Shown here: one piece after another, positions 7,031 to 10,695 of the stretch | How the letters are laid out: every line of letters starts with the position of its first letter | How positions within the stretch are numbered: the stretch's first letter is position 1 | NCBI GenBank assembly: GCA_030620125.1 | Contig: JAUXFI010000050.1 | Span: forward strand, 1-10,695 | DNA: 10,695 nt | DNA from: Anaerolineae bacterium | GTDB lineage: Bacteria; Chloroflexota; Anaerolineae; B4-G1 | Reading direction: 5' to 3' | The notes under the pieces: model-generated | What the model was told of the DNA's origin: nothing | The model's database searches: none | What the model saw: only the letters and a program-made list of their open reading frames with translations | Made by a program: the position numbers and the translations under genes

Positions 7031-8166
7031 TGTTCATTGACTGGTGGTTGGTAACAAGTCTCCGATCGCTCCTTGTCCCGATACCGCTCAAATGCCAACT
7101 CGATCAACCGGTCAATCAACTCCGAATATGGGATACCACTGGCCTCCCACAATTTTGGATACATACTGATGGAGGTGAAACCCGGTATAGTGTTCAGTTC
7201 GTTAATGTACAACTCCCCCGTCTCGCCGGAGAGCAGGAAATCGGCCCGTGCCATCCCGGCGCAGTCAATTGCCTTGTAAGCGCGCACCGCCAGGTCGCGC
7301 ACCCTTTCCGTCATCTCCGGAGAGATGGGAGCGGGGATCAGCAATTCTGACGACTGGTCGCCTGTGTCAATGTACTTGGCCTCGTAACTGTAGAACTCGC
7401 GGCTGGGGATGATCTCGCCCGGCAGCGAGGCGATAGGGTCATCGTTACCCAACACACTGACCTCGATCTCGCGCGCTGCCGGCACTGCCGCCTCGACCAG
7501 CAACTTGCGGTCGTACCTGGCCGCCTCTGTCAACCCGGCTGCCAACCCGGCCCGGTCGTCACACCTGCTGATGCCCACACTGGAGCCCAGGTTAGCCGGC
7601 TTGGTGAACACGGGATAGCCTAGCGCCGCCTCGACCCGGTCCAGCGCCGCCTCAGCATCCGCGTCCCACTCCTTGCGCTTGAGCACGACGTCATCCACGA
7701 TGGGCAGGCCGTGAGCACGCATCACGTCCTTAAAGACCGCCTTGTCCATCCCCAGGACAGAGCCGATCACTCCAGCCCCCACGTAGGGGATACCCGCCAA
7801 TTCCAGCAGCCCCTGCACCGTGCCATCCTCGCCATAAGGCCCGTGCAAGACAGGGAAGACAATGTCGAGCTCCGCCAACCGCACCCCCCCCGGCCCCCCC
7901 GAAGCGAGGGGGAGCGGAACCAGACCGCGTTGGGAGGGATCGCCCAGCAGCGCGACGGGTTGGCTCACACCCGCGTCCCCCCCCTCCAACGCCATCATCG
8001 GGTCCCCGCCCGCGATCCAGCGACCATCCTTGGTGATACCGATGGGCATAATCTCGTACTTTTCCCTATCCATCGCTCCCATCACCGACCTGGCAGACAT
8101 AAGCGAGACCTCGTGCTCCCCCGACCGACCGCCAAATATCACGCCCACGCGAATCTTCCGCGCCAT
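7027..8166 (-). CDS. ddl: D-alanine--D-alanine ligase
   Basis: ATP-grasp ligase that joins two D-alanines for the peptidoglycan stem peptide. The 379-aa product has the family order. VIFGGRSGEHEVSLMSARSV (9-28) holds the substrate-binding Glu17. DIVFPVLHGPYGEDGTVQG (101-119) and FTKPANLGSSVGISRC (187-202) follow. The lid EFYSYEAKYID (257-267) carries the tyrosine typical of D-Ala-D-Ala rather than D-Ala-D-Lac enzymes. ARADF (Asp309) and INELNTIPGFT (321-331; Glu323, Asn325) bind magnesium. A strong AGGGAGG (8176-8170) is 3 nt before the ATG. Residues about 82-96 (LVPLPLASGGPGGVR) derive from a GC-rich hairpin insert in a variable part of the N-terminal domain. It starts 19 bp after murB and overlaps ftsQ by 4 bp. 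Confidence 0.96.
   Translation of the reverse strand: MARKIRVGVIFGGRSGEHEVSLMSARSVMGAMDREKYEIMPIGITKDGRWIAGGDPMMALEGGDAGVSQPVALLGDPSQRGLVPLPLASGGPGGVRLAELDIVFPVLHGPYGEDGTVQGLLELAGIPYVGAGVIGSVLGMDKAVFKDVMRAHGLPIVDDVVLKRKEWDADAEAALDRVEAALGYPVFTKPANLGSSVGISRCDDRAGLAAGLTEAARYDRKLLVEAAVPAAREIEVSVLGNDDPIASLPGEIIPSREFYSYEAKYIDTGDQSSELLIPAPISPEMTERVRDLAVRAYKAIDCAGMARADFLLSGETGELYINELNTIPGFTSISMYPKLWEASGIPYSELIDRLIELAFERYRDKERSETCYQPPVNEQ
7879..7917. repeat. GC-rich hairpin insert within ddl
   Basis: CCGC and GCGG flank a core in which G/C runs pair around a TCGCTTC loop, on the coding strand CCCCC-TCGCTTC-GGGGG. It is read as PLPLASGGPGGVR just before the conserved LDIVFPVLHGPYGEDG block. Confidence 0.6.
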
Positions 8167-8185
8167 CGTCCTCCCTTTTACGAAC

Positions 8186-9127
8186 CTACCAACCCACCAA
8201 CTCGATCTCTAACTCCATCTCCACCTCGAACTGCCGCCCCACCTCCGCCCGCACATACTCGACAAGTGCCAACACGTCAGCGGCCGTCGCACCGCCAGTG
8301 TTCATGAAAAAATTACCGTGCAACTCTGAAACCTGCGCCCCACCAATACGGTATCCTCGCAACCCGGCCTGCTCAATGAGATACCCTGCGTGGCTGCCCG
8401 GCGGATTCTTAAAAGTCGAGCCCATCGTCGCCCCGGACGGATGCCGCGTCTTGCGCCACTCCAGTACCTCCTCCGCCCGCGCCGCCAGCACCTCCGGGTC
8501 CCCCGGCCGCAACCCAAACGTCGCCGCGAGAATCACATACCCCCCGCTCCCCTGCTCCTCTGCTCCTCTGCTCCTCTGCTCCCCCGCTCTCTTGATCCGA
8601 CTCCCCCGATACCCAAACTCGAACCACTCATTCGGCCTTTCCACGACCTCGCCACCCGGCCCCAGCACCGTCGCACTGCGCAGCACACCGGCGATATTCC
8701 CCTCGAAAGCGCCCGCGTTGCCTACCACCGCCCCGCCGACCGTCCCCGGCAGCCCCACCGCCCACTCCAGTCCCGTCAGCCCGCACTCGACCGCCTCACG
8801 GGCCAGCACAGCCAGCAGCGCGCCCGCACCGGCCTGCGCACCTGCGCCGTCGCACTGGATGCGCGCCGCCCGGTTCACGATCACCAGCCCGCGCACCCCG
8901 CTATCGGCGACCAACACGTTGCAGCCGCCGCCCAGCAACCGCCAGTCCACTCCGTGCCGTCGCGCCAGCTCCACCGCCCTGACCACCTCGTCAACGCTCT
9001 CACAGACGGTCAGCAGGTCAGCCGGGCCACCGACGCGCATGGCAGTATAGTGCGCCAAGGGCTCGTCTCGCCGGGCACGCCGTCCTAACGCGGCAGCCAG
9101 TGCATCCAGACTAGAGCTAACGACCAC
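8186..9127 (-). CDS. murB: UDP-N-acetylenolpyruvoylglucosamine reductase (MurB)
   Basis: FAD enzyme that reduces UDP-GlcNAc-enolpyruvate to UDP-MurNAc with NADPH in the cytoplasm. The 313-aa product has the FAD-binding segments AMRVGGPADLL (29-39), LLGGGCNVLVADSGVRGLVI (64-83) and GLPGTVGGAVVGNAGAFE (125-142). YRGSRIK follows at 173-179. The proton-donor serine lies in MGSTFKNPPG (Ser237), and the C-terminal glutamate motif is EVEMELEIELVG (301-312). The short C-terminal layout fits type II MurB. The start is GTG at 9127, with AAGGAG (9137-9132) 4 nt upstream inside the overlapping 52-residue ORF. Residues 181-196 (AGEQRSRGAEEQGSGG) are encoded by an 8-bp tandem repeat and look inserted between conserved parts. 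It is the first recognisable enzyme gene of the run. Confidence 0.95.
   Translation of the reverse strand: MVVSSSLDALAAALGRRARRDEPLAHYTAMRVGGPADLLTVCESVDEVVRAVELARRHGVDWRLLGGGCNVLVADSGVRGLVIVNRAARIQCDGAGAQAGAGALLAVLAREAVECGLTGLEWAVGLPGTVGGAVVGNAGAFEGNIAGVLRSATVLGPGGEVVERPNEWFEFGYRGSRIKRAGEQRSRGAEEQGSGGYVILAATFGLRPGDPEVLAARAEEVLEWRKTRHPSGATMGSTFKNPPGSHAGYLIEQAGLRGYRIGGAQVSELHGNFFMNTGGATAADVLALVEYVRAEVGRQFEVEMELEIELVGW
8545..8592. repeat. 8-bp tandem repeat within murB
   Basis: Six consecutive 8-mers: CGCTCCCC, three perfect TGCTCCTC, TGCTCCCC and CGCTCTCT. Because 8 is not a multiple of 3, the codon phase turns through the tract. Gain or loss of one unit would shift the murB frame. Read on the coding strand it yields EQRSRGAEEQGSG. 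Confidence 0.85.
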
Positions 9128-9275
9128 TCCTCTCCTTGATCTTTACCAGGCGCAACTTTAGCGCCACCACCTCGCACTCAAACCCGCGCTGGGCGCGTTT
9201 TCGCTTCCTCACACCCTTTAGCCGCCCGCCAAACCGCCCGTCTCCTTCATTCCCTTCCGTCCCTTTCACGCTCAT
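9117..9275 (-). CDS. Small basic hypothetical protein overlapping the murB start
   Basis: A 52-aa ORF with an ATG at 9275 and AGGAGG (9288-9283) 7 nt upstream, one of the strongest Shine-Dalgarno placements in the window. The product starts MSVKGTEGNEGDGRF, then becomes strongly basic (GVRKRKRAQRG) and ends in a probable helix (CEVVALKLRLVKIKERSGR). It has no signal peptide or membrane segment and a single cysteine. Its TAG stop overlaps the murB GTG by 11 bp, and the murB ribosome-binding site lies inside it, which suggests a leader or coupled gene. I do not recognise the family. It could also be a remnant left when the IS element entered the operon, or a fortuitous ORF. Confidence 0.5.
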   Translation of the reverse strand: MSVKGTEGNEGDGRFGGRLKGVRKRKRAQRGFECEVVALKLRLVKIKERSGR

Positions 9276-9334
9276 CTTCCTGCCTCCTGCTCCAATATCA
9301 AGCCGCTTTGAGCTTTAGCATTATTCATTGATTC

Positions 9335-9362
9335 ATTATCTTGACAATGTTAGATTGAACAA
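9335..9362 (-). promoter_or_regulatory. Candidate promoter towards the 52-aa ORF and murB
   Basis: On the minus strand TTGTTC (9362-9357) and GATAAT (9340-9335) are separated by 16 bp. Transcription would start about 50 nt before the ATG at 9275. The -35 overlaps the GAACAAGTGTTC palindrome. The -10 is good and the -35 moderate; the region is AT-rich, so other hits are possible. Confidence 0.4.
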
Positions 9363-9369
9363 GTGTTCT
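9341..9369 (+). promoter_or_regulatory. Candidate promoter towards the transposase
   Basis: A perfect -35 TTGACA (9341-9346) is followed after 17 bp by a poor -10, TGTTCT (9364-9369). The LexA-box-like palindrome lies over the end of the spacer and the -10. It is weak evidence because of the -10. Confidence 0.3.
9357..9368. promoter_or_regulatory. LexA/SOS-box-like palindrome
   Basis: GAACAAGTGTTC fits the core GAACRNRYGTTC of the Gram-positive-type LexA (DinR) operator exactly. It lies between the divergent transposase and murB-side genes, over both candidate promoters. Whether LexA of this organism uses such a box is not known from this window. It could also be part of the IS end. Confidence 0.35.
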
Positions 9370-9445
9370 ATTTGATTTTCCACCGCTTCGTGGTATATCC
9401 TGCCCACACGCAATTAATCAGAAGTCGAGTGAGCAGGAGGTACCA

Positions 9446-10695
9446 ATGAGCAACGGAACAAACGAATGCAATGTATTTGACGTTGAGCGGTGGGGATTGC
9501 CATCCGAAGCTGTAGATGACTTGGCGAGCCGGCTGAGACGCACATGGGAGCGTTTTCGTTCTTGCTTCAAGACCAAAACACGGGATACAAGCGAGTATGC
9601 TTACCACTACCTGCGTGGCATATTGACTATGGAAACCAAACGCAACTATGCCAACATTGCTCGACGGGCAATTGACCTCAATGATGATGGACAGAACCTG
9701 CAACAGTTTATGTCCGACTCCACTTGGTCGGCACGAAAGGTTTTCGCTCAGATTCGAGCAGAGATATGTCAACGACCAGAGTTGAGTGGCGGGATGCTGA
9801 CTTTGGACGAGAGCGGAGACGAGTGCGCAGGCGATCACAAGGCAGGGGCGTCTCGTCAGTGGCTGGGACGGTTTGGCAAAGTGGATATGGGACAAGTAGG
9901 AGTAGGTGTAGGGTATTACAAAGACGGTAAATGGGCGTTGCTCGATGTTGATCTGTTCTTGTCCGAGTGTTGGTTTGACGATGACCATGCCGACCTGCGA
10001 AAGAAGCTCGGTATACCCGACGACCTCACGTTCAAGACCAAGCCAGAGTTGGGCTTGGCGATGATCAAGCGTGCGAAGGAAAACGGTGTTCCTTTCGCGG
10101 TCGTAGGATGTGATTGTTTGTATGGACGGAGCAAGCAGTTTCGGGCCGATTTGGATGCAGAAGAAATCATCTATGTGGCTGCTGTACCGGCAAACACCGA
10201 GGTTTATTTGAACAAACCCAGAGTTGGCGTTCCAGCGACACCACCAGACAAGAAAGGACGCCCTTTCTCGCGCCCAAGAGTACTGAGTGATGAGAAGCCA
10301 GTAGAAGTGCGCACTGTGGCTGCTCGCACAAAGGTTTTCCAGTCCGTTGAGGTCCGTCACGTCGAACGAGGTATCCTGGTCTACGAGTGCACGGCTCGCC
10401 AGGTCTGGACCATCACGGACGAAGGAGAAATACGAAGGGAGTGGCTCTTCATCCGCCGCGAGTCCGACGGTAGTTTCAGTTGCGCGCTGAGTAATGCACC
10501 TCCGGACATATCGCTGACTCAGTTGGCACGGTGGCGTTCCTGGCGTTACTTCGCCGAACGTATTTTCCAAGACAAGAAGTCGGAAGCAGGATGGGACGAA
10601 TTGGAAGCTCGCAAGTACCGGGCTTGGTTCCATCATACAGCGTTGACTGCCTTGGCTTTGTGGTTTGTCAATGAAACCAAACTGGACTGGGAGCA
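9446..10695 (+). CDS. IS701-type DDE transposase (3' end outside the window)
   Basis: Cuts and joins the ends of its insertion sequence. The frame is open from the ATG at 9446 to the window end (416 codons seen), with AGGAGG at 9435-9440, 5 nt before the start. The RNase H-like core matches the DDE_5/IS701 pattern. LTLDESG gives Asp121, followed by GASRQWLGRFGKVDMGQVGV, WFDDD and FKTKPELGLAMIKRAKENG. VVGCDCLYG gives Asp223. WRYFAERIFQDKKSEAGWDE gives Glu371, followed by WFHHTALTALALWF. The length already seen is close to that of a full IS701 transposase, so little is missing. The DDE triad is complete and no frameshift is seen, so it is probably functional. Its codons are more A/T-rich than those of the neighbouring cellular genes, consistent with recent arrival. 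It reads divergently from murB. Confidence 0.9.
   Translation, partial: MSNGTNECNVFDVERWGLPSEAVDDLASRLRRTWERFRSCFKTKTRDTSEYAYHYLRGILTMETKRNYANIARRAIDLNDDGQNLQQFMSDSTWSARKVFAQIRAEICQRPELSGGMLTLDESGDECAGDHKAGASRQWLGRFGKVDMGQVGVGVGYYKDGKWALLDVDLFLSECWFDDDHADLRKKLGIPDDLTFKTKPELGLAMIKRAKENGVPFAVVGCDCLYGRSKQFRADLDAEEIIYVAAVPANTEVYLNKPRVGVPATPPDKKGRPFSRPRVLSDEKPVEVRTVAARTKVFQSVEVRHVERGILVYECTARQVWTITDEGEIRREWLFIRRESDGSFSCALSNAPPDISLTQLARWRSWRYFAERIFQDKKSEAGWDELEARKYRAWFHHTALTALALWFVNETKLDWE

Larger units (their letters stand above)
9276..10695 (+). mobile_element. IS701-family insertion sequence, partial; left end not resolved
   Basis: The transposase and its upstream region form the left part of an insertion sequence. 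The left boundary must fall between the 52-residue ORF and the transposase start. Without the right end I cannot match terminal inverted repeats or a target duplication, so the start given here is only the outer limit. Confidence 0.6.

Noticed and set aside
9368..10636. A 422-codon open frame on the minus strand opposite the transposase
   Set aside because: It is the antisense shadow of a clear DDE transposase, has no recognisable domain, and its composition follows the codon pattern of the sense gene.

Overview
This window most resembles a chromosomal segment of a GC-rich bacterium of the Chloroflexota, perhaps Anaerolineae-like. The phylum call is inference. It rests on the short division/cell-wall run murB-ddl-ftsQ-ftsA-ftsZ, a B12-dependent (class II) ribonucleotide reductase with its NrdR repressor directly downstream, and GC-rich palindromic repeats lying in frame inside genes. 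No rRNA or other taxonomic marker is present.

Layout. All cellular genes are on the minus strand, so they are transcribed from right to left. A 52-residue basic ORF (9117-9275) overlaps the GTG start of murB (8186-9127). It is followed by ddl, ftsQ, ftsA and ftsZ, with 4-bp overlaps to 34-bp gaps, forming a probable operon from UDP-MurNAc and D-Ala-D-Ala synthesis to divisome assembly. A 378-bp non-coding stretch (3472-3849) with strong hairpins separates ftsZ from the nrdR-nrdJ operon. That operon has a good sigma70-type promoter and two almost identical NrdR-box-like palindromes exactly 31 bp apart in its leader. At the left edge, downstream of nrdJ, lies a Ser/Thr protein kinase remnant with a damaged glycine-rich loop, an in-frame duplication and a frameshift. 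At the right edge an IS701-type DDE transposase gene, of lower GC, reads divergently (+ strand) and runs off the window. It sits where more dcw genes such as murC would often be expected.

How the genes work together. MurB makes UDP-MurNAc and Ddl makes the D-Ala-D-Ala dipeptide for the peptidoglycan precursor. FtsQ, FtsA and FtsZ build the division ring. NrdJ supplies deoxynucleotides for replication, and NrdR, an ATP/dATP sensor, represses the nrd operon through the paired boxes. Growth, division and dNTP supply are thus side by side.

The most distinctive signal is a set of short repeat tracts kept open inside otherwise conserved genes. One 41-43 bp palindromic element occurs in both nrdJ and ftsQ. 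Different hairpin inserts occur near the nrdJ N terminus and in ddl, and murB carries an 8-bp tandem repeat. I see no defence system, CRISPR array, tRNA or rRNA. No wholly new system is evident; the repeats, the structured intergenic region, the 52-residue ORF and a LexA-box-like palindrome are the items worth following up.
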